A stretch of DNA of 64,000 bases, from positions 7,564,001 through 7,628,000 of the forward strand of contig JAPTOF010000017.1 of NCBI GenBank assembly GCA_028554755.1. The letters are read 5' to 3'. Under the pieces are notes generated by a model, which did not search any database, was not told where the DNA came from, and was given only the letters and a program-made list of their open reading frames with translations. The DNA is from Cordia subcordata (lineage: Eukaryota; Streptophyta; Magnoliopsida; Boraginales; Cordiaceae). Made by a program: the position numbers and the translations under genes. Positions 12,801 to 23,190 of this stretch are shown in pieces (position 1 is the stretch's first letter; each line of letters begins with the position of its first letter).

Positions 12801-15200
12801 AAGAGAAGAGAAACTTGGAAGTTTCATCCAGAAGTGCAAGTGAGAAGCTAGCTGAAGCAGAAAATCTTCTTGAGGTCATACGGAATGAACTACAAGTTAC
12901 CCAGCAAAGGTTGGAAAGCATTGAGAATGATCTTAAGGCTGCTGAAACAAGAGAGAGTGAGGTTTTGGAGAAGCTAAAGTCTGCTGAGGAGCAGCTGGAA
13001 CAACAAGGGAAATTATTGGAGCAAGCTACAGCAAGAAGTGTGGAGCTTGAATCAGTTAATGAGTCCCTAACCAGGGATGCAGAGGTGAAACTTCAAGAAG
13101 CAATTGCAAGTTTCGGTAGCAAAGATTCTGAAGCGAAATCATTGTATGAAAAAATTAAGTTGCTTGAAGATCAAGTGAAAGCTTATCAAGTGCAGTTGAC
13201 TGCCACCACTGAAAGTTCAGCGGCTATGAAAGAAGAACTAGACCAGATTCTATTAAAAGTAGCATCTTCAGAGACTAACAATGAGGACCTTACAAGAAAG
13301 ATCAAAGAAGCAGAAAACAAAGCTGCACGGACTTTAGCAGAGAATGAATTGTTGGCTGAGACTAACATACAACTAAAGAGCAAGCTCAATGATCTTGAAG
13401 ATAAGCTAAACACAGTTAGTGCAGAAAAGGAAGCCACTGATCAACAGCTTGCTTCTCATGTGACAACGATCACTGAATTAACAGAGCAGCACACAAGAGC
13501 ATCAGAACTTCAATTGGCAACAGAAGCCCGCATTTTGGATGACGAGACGCAGTTGCAAGAAGCCATTAAAAAATTCTCCCAAAGAGATTTGGACGCCAAG
13601 GATTTAAATGAGAAGCTAATTACTCTTGAAGCCGAGATGGCAACATACAAAGAACAAGTTCATGAAGCTGCTGGCAGCGCTGAAAGTCGAAAAGTCGAAC
13701 TTGAACAGACTCTCATGAAACTGAGAGACTTGGAGAGCAATGTTGACAAATTGCAAAGGAAATCTGATGAACTCAAAAACGAGAAGAAAGGATTGCTTGA
13801 CGCAAACCTAAAGCTTACTCAGGAACTGGAGTCCTATCAATCCAAGCTTGATGATTTACAGAAAAACCTCTCAGCTGTCTTATCTGAGAAAAATGAAGCC
13901 GTTGAGGAGCTGCATTCCTCAAAGAAAACAATAGAGGAGTTAACCCTGCAACTTGCTTCAGAAGGGCAAACTCTACAGTCGAAGGTACCTCTTCTATTTA
14001 TAGATCAAAAGTATATAGCTGCATATGCATCTTCTGCATCCTTGGCCCATAATTGATTGTTCCATATTGTGTTTCTGCAACAGATGTCTTCTTTGATAGA
14101 AGAAAACAATTTGCTCAATGAAACATATCAAAATACAAAGAAGGAGCTCCAAACATTGATTATAGATCTCGAAGAACAACTGAAAGAACAGAAATCGAAT
14201 GAAGAGAAATTGAAAGCTGAGGTTGATGTTCTCATAGCTGACGTTGATCAGAAGTCCGCACTGCAAAACCACATCAAGGAGCTTGAAGAGAAATTAGCAA
14301 CCTCTGAAGCTAATGTGAAAAAGGAGGTAATGTCACTTCTTGGGTACAAAGCAAGTGTTGCAAATTGCTTCAAGACCATGACTATTTCGTGTAAGATTTC
14401 TACAATAGCAAAACATGTGCAACTTGTCAATTATAATATTATTTTTGGATATCCATGTATCAGAATGAAGCCAGCTCGCAAAAGGAGCTGGAACGAGAAG
14501 CTGCATTGAAACATTCCTATGAAGAGCTTGAAGCAAAGAGCAAACAGGTGGCACTTCTAGAAAATCAAATCAAAGAGCTTGAGCAGAAACTGCAGATGGC
14601 TGACGCTAAACTAAAAGAGAAGGTTAGCTTCTTCAGGGTGCATGTTTACTGAGACATTATATTTTATTGATTTTCTACAAATATGAGTCAGGTTTTCTTT
14701 TCTTTCTGCATTATCTTTATTGCTCTTTTCCTTCTCTTTGTCTTTGTTTTTTCCCTTTTACTGCTCTACTCAAAATCTTTAAGCTGTGCTTTTCATATGC
14801 ATTATAGAGAAACATATAACATTTTCTTTTTTTCTTTTTACCTATTGGACTTAAAAATTAGATTTTGTAACAGTTAATTCAACTAAAATTTGTCACATAT
14901 TAGAAGAGAATTTTTCACAGGCTTATGCCTATTGTTGTGTCATATTAGCAGGATACTGAAGGCAGTAAAGCTGAACTGAAGGATGATATCCAGGTTACAT
15001 CCAGGGATATTGGATCCACATTGTCTACCCCATCAAAAAGAAAGAGCAAGAAAAAGACAGAAGCATCCTCTTCTCAAACATTAACGACAGAAACACATAC
15101 TCAAAGCGCCGAGGCATCTCCACTCATGACTTTGAAGTTGATTCTTGGCGTGGCACTGATCTCGGTGATTGTTGGCATAATTCTTGGGAAGAAATACTAG
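9845..15200 (+). CDS. PICC: Long coiled-coil tail-anchored protein (PICC-like)
   Basis: Five coding exons: 9845-9928, 10727-13984, 14084-14326, 14464-14622, 14952-15200. All junctions are GT-AG, all four introns are phase 0, and the product is 1330 residues. Exon 1 encodes 28 residues starting MEQETVASQEAAP; the upstream AG at 9800-9801 suggests a leader intron. Residues from about 60 to 1240 are almost unbroken Glu/Lys/Leu/Gln heptads, a very long coiled coil. It shows internal duplication: LQEAIASFGSKDSEAKSLYE near the middle-end matches LQEAIKKFSQRDLDAKDLNE about 160 residues later. A Lys/Arg-rich, Ser/Thr-rich linker (about 1275-1300) precedes a single hydrophobic segment (about 1309-1327) and a KKY terminus, the layout of a tail-anchored membrane protein. 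Length, architecture and sequence resemble Arabidopsis PICC (At2g32240), reported as an ER-anchored coiled-coil protein linked to PAMP responses. Molecular function is not evident from sequence. Myosin heavy chain labels in databases reflect only the coiled coil. Confidence 0.9.
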
Positions 15201-15713
15201 ATATGGCTCCAGTTCTTTATTTAGATGTCAAATTGATGATTTTTCAATTTTCTTTTGTTTTTATCTCTTTTTTTAAGTTTCTTGTAACTTATGAAAGCAC
15301 ATGGGAAGCTTTTGCTGTTAATCTCAGGGGTTGGAAGTTGGTCAGGGAGTTGGTTTTCATTTGCATCCCTCACCTTTATGAGTTGAATCCTTGCATTACT
15401 GAAGTTTGTATTTAGATATATTTTCTTTCAGGAAAGAAATGTATCAAGTTTTGCATCTTTTGTTCTTGTTGCTGAAGTTTTAGTAAGCATTACATTATGC
15501 TCATCAAGGCACATGATCTTCATAACTATTTCCAGATTTGGATCCCTAACGTCATGTAAGGAGGTCTTTAACGGTGATGAAATGATGATAAGATTATAAA
15601 TTATCACCCTTCTTGATCTATCTCGTGAGGATATACTTTATGAACATATGCAAATCCAATATTTCCATGGGCTTCCAAAGCAAAAAGTAATTGTCCAAAG
15701 TCAGACAGAATTA
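15201..15713 (+). other. 3' flank / probable 3' UTR of the coiled-coil gene
   Basis: T-rich sequence follows the TAG at 15198-15200. It contains no other gene. A clean polyadenylation signal could not be singled out among several A/T-rich candidates. Confidence 0.45.
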
Positions 15714-16124
15714 AACTCTGTTTGGCCTAGCTGTTAAATTTTAACTGTTGAGTTATAGACTTTTTAGTAATAGAGTTTTTAGTAAAATTAATATTGAATA
15801 AAAATCATTTATTGATTGATTTACTATTTTAGGAGTTAAGTTTTTACTTATTTTGAGGGTAATATTAGATTTCTAAAAATTAAGTAGTAGCATTTTTGAA
15901 GGGGGGAAAAAAAGAAGAAAATTAATTTATGACATAATACTAAATAACTATCAAAAGTCTTTTCAAAAAATGACAATTTGAAACTTCTAGTTGTTTAGCT
16001 TTGTATAGTTTAAAATAGGTTTTATGTAAAAGCTATTTAAGAAACGGGCCAAACATTATTAGTTTCAATTTTTAAATTCACATAAAATACTTTTAAATGT
16101 TTAAAAGACAGGCCAAATAGACTC
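15714..16124. mobile_element. Tourist-like MITE with TTA duplication
   Basis: The left end is AACTCTGTTTGGCCTAGC after TTA at 15711-15713. The right end in reverse complement is GAGTCTATTTGGCCTGTC, followed by TTA at 16125-16127. The interior is AT-rich and non-coding. Confidence 0.6.
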
Positions 16125-16727
16125 TTAATCAAATAGAACTAAGCATCACCTCTTTGCAAGCATCTCCAATTATAAACCGAATATGTAATTTCTTCGGTTC
16201 ATTTACCGGACAAATTAACTGTTTGTTGCTTCCAGTTGAATCTTACCTCAAATTACAAATTTTCTTCTTTTATAAATTACTATGCAATTGCCTAGAAAAT
16301 GACTCCAGCAAAGTTATTTTCCATGCAAAAGCAAGTTATTCTTTAAGTTTTTATGGTATTATCACTTGTGCATCCGAGGATCTTTCATCTTTGTTCAGAC
16401 ATGACAAATTAAGATATAAAGTGGAATGTCTTATGTTCTTGGGACATACATAAGGACCTCAGGTACTCAATGGTGGTAAGTGTAATGTGATAGTTAAATT
16501 AATTATTTGGGACTTGTATATTTAAGAGTCAAGTAATTATATCTATCTTACTTAAGAATAATTAATCTCGATTGCAAGTCTAGAAGTTTGTGCATGGAGA
16601 GTGGCACAAAGTTAGAGCCCGTTCGGTTTGGCTTGATGTATTTCTAAGGAGAATGTTGCTTGTTAGTAACAAATAAGTGGAGAAGCTGACATGTTTGCTA
16701 AATAAATATTTATAAGTAATAGTGTTA

Positions 16728-16842
16728 GAGCTTATTTGACTTTGCTTATTTTACAACTTATAAGCTCCTAGACAAAAAATATATAAATATATATTCCTTC
16801 ACATGTTTTGTTACTATTTGTAGCTTATAAGCCCAAATAAGC
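16728..16842. mobile_element. Tourist-like MITE, first of a chain
   Basis: The left end is GAGCTTATTTGACTTTGC and the right end in reverse complement is GCTTATTTGGGCTTATAAGC. TTA flanks both sides (16725-16727, 16843-16845). The right TTA is also the left TTA of the next element. A further unmatched left end (GAGCCCGTTCGGTTTGGC) begins at 16613, also after TTA. Confidence 0.6.
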
Positions 16843-16845
16843 TTA

Positions 16846-17072
16846 GGGCTGTTTTGATTGTTTTTTTCAAAAGCGCTTTTTTCAATAGCTTTTGAAAAAT
16901 AGATTTTTTTGAGAAGCTAAAAATTCTGATTTCTAAAAAAAACTGTATTTGAGCTTTTTTCAAAGTTTTAGCTTTTTTGGAAACTAAATCAAACAGTTAT
17001 TGCAAATTTAATGTAATTTTTCTAGAAAAAAATTATTTTTTCTTTAAAAAAAAAGCCAATCCAAACTGACTT
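16846..17072. mobile_element. Tourist-like MITE, second of a chain
   Basis: The left end is GGGCTGTTTTGATTG. The right end in reverse complement is about AAGTCAGTTTGGATTGG. It is bounded by TTA at 16843-16845 and 17073-17075, each shared with a neighbouring element. The interior is A/T runs that pair with each other. Confidence 0.6.
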
Positions 17073-17075
17073 TTA

Positions 17076-17543
17076 GAGGGTGTTTGGTTTGGCTTTTTTT
17101 TTTTTCTAGTGTAAAGCCTAATTTAAACTAATGAAAGTGCTTATTTTAATTAAAAATGTGATTTTTTAAGTGGTTTTAAGTAGAAAATAAAAAGCTCTCC
17201 AACCTCGACTTTTGCTTTTTATGACTTTAAGCACGTTAAAAAAAAGCAAGTTTGACCAAATTATTTACTATCTTATCCTTACCTTTTTATTTTTATTATT
17301 AAAATATCTTTATTCTTTTATCTTATACTTATCCTTTTAAACTCTATTTTAATGTCCTTAATAGTTATTTTAACTATATAGTTTACTTTTCAACCCACTT
17401 TAATCAAACATGTAAATTCTTATTTTTATAACTACAACTTTTATTTAAACACGTAACTACTTAAAGTTGACAATAAAAAAAAAAATCACTTAAAACCAAA
17501 AGTGCTTTAAGTAGCTTTTTTATAAGCCAATCCAAGCACCCTC
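17076..17543. mobile_element. Tourist-like MITE, third of a chain (468 bp)
   Basis: The ends are GAGGGTGTTTGGTTTGGC and, in reverse complement, GAGGGTGCTTGGATTGGC, a strong inverted repeat. TTA flanks it at 17073-17075 and 17544-17546. The interior is AT-rich with no transposase coding. Confidence 0.68.
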
Positions 17544-17546
17544 TTA

Positions 17547-18077
17547 ATCAAACAAGTTGTTAGTTAAAATTACTGAAAAGGACCTTTCATGAATTAACGT
17601 TGTTAGTAAAAAATTTTTGTCTATGATCAAACGTAAATGCTTATAAATTGGAAACAAAGAAAAGATTGGAATGCATGGCTTGTTTTCTACTTGCTTATCA
17701 TCACTTAAAGGTAACTTATAAGCTTTTGAAAATTCTAACAATCAGGAAAGGAGTAGCATAATTGTAGCAGTCTAATCTTTTGTGCTCATTTCGGTATGCT
17801 GTCTGTCCATGGTCGTTGGTGGTCACCGACAATGGAGAAAATTCTTCCCATGGACACCCAACAAAGAAGACAATGTGGGCCCATGGGCCCCACACAGCTT
17901 TTTTTTTGTTGGCCAGATGCCCAGAAATACAGGATACAGGATGATGTCAGGCAGATAAATTCTCAACAGCTAAGACAACTAATACTCAAATGTACATAAC
18001 CAATTATGTAAATCGCTTTTTTCCTTTATAACAAAGCTTTGGTCATCATGGACAGGGTCCCAAAAGAAAAAAGAAAA

Positions 18078-18112
<35 letters not shown>

Positions 18113-18170
18113 TGTAAAACCACCCTCCCCATAACTTTTTACGATGCAAAAAAGAGTAATTTGGTATTAA
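17547..18170. other. Intergenic, no gene seen, with a (TA)n tract
   Basis: An open frame at 17796-17999 has no recognisable domain. A poly-A run passes into a (TA)n microsatellite at about 18079-18114. Confidence 0.55.
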
Positions 18171-18250
18171 GGGATAGCTCGAATAATTGAAACTATTTGT
18201 TTCAAGTGTGAAGTCTTGGATTCAATCCTATAAGGGCGGGGTTAAAAAAA
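18171..18250 (+). repeat. tRNA-derived SINE-like sequence
   Basis: The segment TAGCTCGAATAATTG (18175-18189) resembles a Pol III A box. GGATTCAATCC (18218-18228) resembles the B box GGTTCGAATCC, at a tRNA-like spacing of about 40 bp. Related sequences start at 22177 and 23131. They share GATAGYTCAAGTAATTGA, so this is a small repeat family rather than a functional tRNA. Confidence 0.5.
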
Positions 18251-19383
18251 AGAGTACTTTCAAGGTCTCTACTTATTAGTGTAAAATTAAGAATTTGAAC
18301 TTTCAAGACCTTTAATAAATGGTTTCAAACTTATGAATAAAAAAATATTTTACATAATTTTAACTGACATTAGTCAAATTTTTGTTTATGTGTCATTTCT
18401 TTCTTTTGCAAGTTCAACATGACATTCTCTTGTCTAGATCTAACATGGTATTTTTTTTCATATTAAATCCTATGCGGTACTTTTCATAAAAACCGAAAAA
18501 TAATAATCATTACGTATACTTAAAATTAAGAAGTAATTTAAATGGTTTGTATTACTTTTGTGATGAATGATGACTTCGGTTCAAATCAAATAAAAGGCAA
18601 AGTGTTGAGTTTGAGATGACATCTAAAAAAAAATTAATCACTAAATATCTTAAATTCAATAACAACATAATAAATTTCGCACATTTTTAGATTAAGAAAG
18701 ATTATAATGTACATATGCACATCTTTAAAATTATAAATATCACCTATTTATACATTTGTACAAAAAAAGGGAAATACTTTATTTATTTATATAAACACAA
18801 ACGTACATATTCATCTATGTTTAAAAAGAATTTAATTTATTATGTTGATATATTTGAGTATATATACACATTGATGTGTTTTTTAAGATAAAAATGTCTA
18901 AAGTTTTATTTTTGTTATTGAAACAGTTAGCTTTTGATACACAAAAATAGCAAAAGCCTGTTATGATTATTATGGACCATACACATAGCACAAAAGTACA
19001 ATCAATTGAGCCATCACTTTGATTGGCTCATTATAGTGTGATTGATTGGCTCATTTCCCTTTAAAATTTATCCTAATTTTTATGGACGAGGAAGTTTCAA
19101 AAATTAAATAATAGATGTATTTTCTCAAAAAAGAATTACAACAAAACTTGGACAAAGCATTCACTTCATTTTCAATGTTTCTTGCCTCCCCAAAATTCGA
19201 CGACGATCATAACTTACAGTCACAATGAAGTGATTTGAATTATTGAACATTGAGGCTAAATAATTACGATCTATACTGAGCGTGAGGATCAAATAAATCT
19301 CTTTTACTTTGTCTCCCTTTCACGATAGGAACATTTTGCTTACCCATGACGTTATGAGTGGATCCATTTCCGTTTTTTGATCC
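18251..19383. other. Intergenic, AT-rich, nothing recognised
   Basis: No gene, RNA or clear repeat boundary is visible. The region lies 3' of the minus-strand GRAS gene and may include its 3' UTR just below 19384. Confidence 0.5.
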
Positions 19384-20649
19384 CTAATCTGACGATTGCC
19401 AAGCTGATGCAGTCAACAAAGATAAATCTTTCCATCCCAACTTCAAACACCCATTCTCCTCCACCAAAGTGTACCCCCTCCATGGAAACATACCAAGCAA
19501 CAAACTAGCCTGAGCAGCCGGGTTACCCGACAGCGATACGGGCTGGAACCCGACCCGTCTCAACTCATCCCCCCACCTCTCCACCTTGACCTCCCCAGTC
19601 CTCTTGGGCCCACCCACAGCCACAATGTTCCTAATCTCACACCCAAACAACTGCTGCTCCACCATATGCCTCTCTGCACTGTCCACACCCAATCCATCCC
19701 CCAACGCATCGAACAGGGCCGAATAGTAATGAAGGGCCTCCACGAACCGGCCCAAGAAACTCCCCCCGTGGCCCAAATCTTGTTCGACGATCGTGATCAA
19801 TTTGGGCCTCAATAAAGTCAACAATCTGAACGCTCCAAAATCACTCCCGGTCACATCGTACAGAGAGTGATGCATCCAATGCACCACGATTGCTTCACCC
19901 CTCATCTCCACACCCAATTCGGACAAACTTTTCACATTTCCGATTTTGCCCTCCACCGGGTGAAACTCGAACGGCAAGCCGAGGGAACTCGCGAACTCAC
20001 CGAGTCGTTGACCCGTTGACTCCAGCATTTCCCTTGTGGGTCCCAGCCCAGTAATCTTAATAGACTTTATCTTCCTCGACCTGGACGCTAAGATGTTGAA
20101 CAATCCTGGCCATTGAAGTCCCTGCATGATATCTAGATCGATGACGTGGACATAATCCACACCGTCCAAGGCCTCGTAGATGGCCTGGTTGGACGTGAAA
20201 TGGGAGAATTTAATCAACGGGCTTATGGAGTTGTAAGCTTGAAGCGCGTGGAAGAAACGCAGCGACAAGGGGCTGGAGGTTAAGGGAGAGTAGATGTTGA
20301 GGAAAGAGGTGATGACACGGGCCGAGAGGGCGTCGGAGAAGTACGCTGCGACGCGTTCCGGTGGCGAGCCGAAGGGAGTTGACAGCTGAGACAATTCCGG
20401 GAGCAAGTTGGTAGCGTCGTCGAGGTTGTCCACGGCGACGCACTCCGCGCATTGTAGCAGCAACCCCAGGAGGTGAAGTAGAGTGGTGGTGCTGGTGGCG
20501 ACGGTGGTGGTGGGGTGGTCGGCAGAGGCGGCGGCGATGTCCAATTCTTGGGTCTTGGCTCGTTTCGATGATGAGTCGTCGGTAGGGTTAGAAGAGATGT
20601 CAACGGGGCGTTTGGGGTTCATGGAGATGACGAGGGAGGTTTGGAGCAT
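19384..20649 (-). CDS. SCL23: GRAS-family transcription regulator, SCARECROW-like 23
   Basis: This is an intronless frame of 421 residues. The first ATG is 20649-20647; the frame remains open upstream but with TTG at 20670. A second ATG at 20622 (MNPKRP, 412 residues) aligns better with the short N-terminus I recall for Arabidopsis SCL23, so the true start is one of these two. Visible GRAS regions are leucine heptad I ([20 protein letters not shown], about residue 63 on), a VHIID motif as [15 protein letters not shown] (about 167-181), leucine heptad II, the PFYRE-like middle including [20 protein letters not shown], and a C-terminal SAW block ending [13 protein letters not shown] basic KRAK cluster near residue 30 could help nuclear import. 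No DELLA motif is present, so it is not a gibberellin repressor. SCR/SCL23 proteins act in the nucleus with SHORT-ROOT to specify endodermis and bundle sheath; that role is inherited from the family. SCR itself has a longer N-terminus, which favours SCL23. Confidence 0.9.
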   Translation of the reverse strand: MLQTSLVISMNPKRPVDISSNPTDDSSSKRAKTQELDIAAASADHPTTTVATSTTTLLHLLGLLLQCAECVAVDNLDDATNLLPELSQLSTPFGSPPERVAAYFSDALSARVITSFLNIYSPLTSSPLSLRFFHALQAYNSISPLIKFSHFTSNQAIYEALDGVDYVHVIDLDIMQGLQWPGLFNILASRSRKIKSIKITGLGPTREMLESTGQRLGEFASSLGLPFEFHPVEGKIGNVKSLSELGVEMRGEAIVVHWMHHSLYDVTGSDFGAFRLLTLLRPKLITIVEQDLGHGGSFLGRFVEALHYYSALFDALGDGLGVDSAERHMVEQQLFGCEIRNIVAVGGPKRTGEVKVERWGDELRRVGFQPVSLSGNPAAQASLLLGMFPWRGYTLVEENGCLKLGWKDLSLLTASAWQSSD

Positions 20650-20841
20650 CGTGGAATGGAGGATATCCAACTGTGTGTATTGTGAGTGTGTTTTTGTGTG
20701 TGTGATTTGAGTAGGAAAGAGAAAGAAACTCGGAGAATCTAAAGGTGGACACCTTTATCAGAAACTTTTGAGAGAGAGTTGACAAAGTCATGTACTGAAT
20801 GAAAATCAGTACAGAGAAATTGTTTTTGGGGCTTGGCCCCC

Positions 20842-20867
20842 GGGGGGGTGGGGGGTGGGGCTAGGGG
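20842..20867 (+). promoter_or_regulatory. G-quadruplex motif upstream of the GRAS gene
   Basis: Four G tracts of 7, 6, 4 and 4 bases are separated by T, T and CTA. This fits a four-tetrad G-quadruplex with very short loops. It lies about 190 bp upstream of the GRAS start on the template strand. A regulatory effect is inferred. Confidence 0.6.
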
Positions 20868-21150
20868 ATTGTTTGTAAGATTTTTGACGACACCCATCAA
20901 CCACACGTTTGACCTTTATTACAAGAATGAGAAATAGGCTCTTGGTAATTCTCGTTTCATGTTCTTTAATCCATTATTACATATTGAATAAGAGTTTTTT
21001 TTTTGCTTATCTAATTGTTATTAGTTATTCAGAAAATTTATGTTAATTAAGAGATTGTGACTGATGCTTGTATCTTATCTCTATCATATCATCGCAATCT
21101 TTTTAGAGAAAATATTAATTAATGTAGCAGAACTACTTATTTAGAATAGG

Positions 21151-21374
21151 TTGGGTCTTGTTTTTATTGTTTTAAAAAAAAAGTATTCTTTATATAATTT
21201 TTCGAATTTTTTTTTTGAAAAATCTAAATTTTTGGTTTCCTAGAAAAAAATTCAAATTGAACCTGTTATGAAAGTTCTATTTTTTTTTTTAAGAATTCAA
21301 TTTAAATATTTATTATAAAAAAACATGTTTTTTAGAAAAACAAAAAACAAAAAACATCCAATCCAAATGGGACC
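21151..21374. mobile_element. Degenerate Tourist-like MITE
   Basis: The left end (TTGGGTCTTGTTTTTATTG) and the right end in reverse complement (CAGGTCCCATTTGGATTGG) are related to the other copies. The interior is A/T runs. No clean target duplication is seen and the boundaries are approximate. Confidence 0.45.
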
Positions 21375-22176
21375 TGATACATATAAAAAGTATGTCCTTA
21401 TGCACATGTAAAGGATGAAAAGAAATAAATGATAGGTTAGTTATAACATGTCATGCCATGTAAAATATGTAAAGAGTGCAGACAACTAGAAATATGTGGT
21501 ATATCTATATAAAGAAACAAATTAAAATAAATAAAATGATTTTGAGAAATTAAATTCATGTGCATACCAAAGAAACAAATTAAAATATAGAAAATGATTT
21601 TGAGCATTAAGGTTCATGTGCATCCAAAATCATATTTGCAAATTAAACAAATAAAATGAGACTCATCGTGCACGAAGATTTTAATGTTGATATGCTTTTG
21701 ATTTGTGTATAACTATAAAACTTTTAACGTGAAAATTAAAAGAACAAATTTTAAAAAATTTTAAAACGAATGGCGTTGCCTCTTATTATTTTCGTGGTAT
21801 AATATGTAGAAAGAGTTGCTAACTAATAGTAAGGGGTTGAAGCTATTACTCTTAAGAGAAGACGTCACGTGAGGTGGGGGTTAAGTGGGATTGAGTCGGG
21901 TGGGGGTTAAAAACAAGAGAAGACAAAAAGCTAATAGCAAATGGTTTAAGTGTTAAAAGATAAATATTTAAGGGCAAATACATTTTATGCAGGTTAGCAG
22001 CAAAGTATTATTAACCGTAAATTAAAGTGAATGGTATTATTACATATCATCCGTTCAACTATTTATCCTTTTCATATACAATAAAATTTCTGTTATATAT
22101 AAAGAGATTTAACGAGTTTTTTTTCCATATAAAAGAGGAGAAAATGGTAATATAAAGCATTAGTTTAAAATTAAAT
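21375..22176. other. Intergenic, no gene seen
   Basis: Upstream region of the GRAS gene. A short near-repeat, AGAAACAAATTAAAATA, occurs twice (about 21514 and 21570), each followed by TGATTTTGAG. No coding evidence. Confidence 0.45.
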
Positions 22177-22245
22177 GATAGTTCAAGTAATTGAAATTAT
22201 TTGTGTTTCAAATCTCATTGAGTGGGGGTTTAAAAAAGGATAAAG
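22177..22245 (+). repeat. SINE-like sequence, second copy
   Basis: GATAGTTCAAGTAATTGAAA followed by TTATTTG aligns with the copy at 18171 through the A-box region. The B-box region is deleted or scrambled. It ends in a G-run and A-rich tail, as in the first copy. Confidence 0.4.
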
Positions 22246-22773
22246 CATTAGTATAAAATAAGTTAGCAGAAATCAAAATTGTTTGTCTAAGTCTCCATTT
22301 TATTCTCTATTTTTACTTTTTATTACTATGTGATAAGGTTACTATCTTATCTAAAACTTAAAACATATAAAAACATATTAATATATTTATTTATTATATT
22401 AATACATCTTTATCTTCTACGAAAGTTTCTCTCTCATTGACCAGAAAAAAAGTCTCTCCCTACAGGGTGTACATGATGTGGAAGAGGACTAAAATGAAAA
22501 GGGTAGGGTGTGGAGGTGGCTTTTTGGATTGTCTCGACCAGAGTGGAAAAAAGATGCAAGAGGGGTTTGTTTGTAGCGTTGTGTGTATGTTTCGCAAGGA
22601 AAAAGATGTCTTTGTTTACTACTGTTAATGGCATGGTTAGATCTTGATTTCATTACAATAGATTCACTTGTCGTGTGCTATTCTAATTAATTAGGGTTTA
22701 TCACATGTTTACAATTTAAGCTTTGGCTTATTCATGGAAGTCTTTATGCTTATATTTACTTTCACTCTATTTA

Positions 22774-23003
22774 GGACTTGTTTGAATTGGTTTTTTTTAA
22801 AAATACTTTTTTTAACAGTTTTTGAAAAATAGTTTTTTTTAGAAGTTGAAAACTCTGGCTTTTAAAAAAAAGCTGTATTTGAGTTTTTTTTCAAAGTTTC
22901 AATTTTTTTAAAAGTCAAATAAAATAATTATTACAAATTTAATTTAACTTTTTCAAAAAAAAAAAATATTTTTTCCTAAAAAAAAGCCAATCCAAACAGG
23001 CCC
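22774..23003. mobile_element. Tourist-like MITE with TTA duplication
   Basis: The left end is GGACTTGTTTGAATTGG after TTA at 22771-22773. The right end in reverse complement is GGGCCTGTTTGGATTGGC, followed by TTA at 23004-23006. Nearly the whole 230 bp folds back. Confidence 0.68.
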
Positions 23004-23130
23004 TTAGGATGATAACACAATCAATTTCATATGAGACAAAATTTGAATTCATGTATGTTTACTTTTACTTTTCGACCTAATAATTTGTTTTCTTTTGTTT
23101 AGGATGATAATACAATCAACGGGATTAGAA

Positions 23131-23190
23131 GATAGCTCAAGTAATTGAGACTATCTCCTCCATACGTGAAGTTGTTTGATTTGATCTTTC
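23131..23190 (+). repeat. SINE-like sequence, third copy
   Basis: AAGATAGCTCAAGTAATTGA followed by GACTATCT is the best-preserved A-box region of the family. TTTGATTTGATC about 40 bp later is a poor B box. Confidence 0.4.

Noticed and set aside
10684..13437. Ser/Leu-rich open frames on the minus strand opposite the coiled-coil exon
   Set aside because: They are antisense shadows of a Glu/Lys-rich coding exon, with no domain of their own.
16154..16453. 99-codon plus-strand frame
   Set aside because: No recognisable domain, no splice partners, composition like intergenic DNA, next to a MITE cluster.
20650..20670. A longer GRAS protein starting at 20670
   Set aside because: That codon is TTG, not ATG. 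The first in-frame ATG is at 20649, with 20622 as the family-supported alternative.
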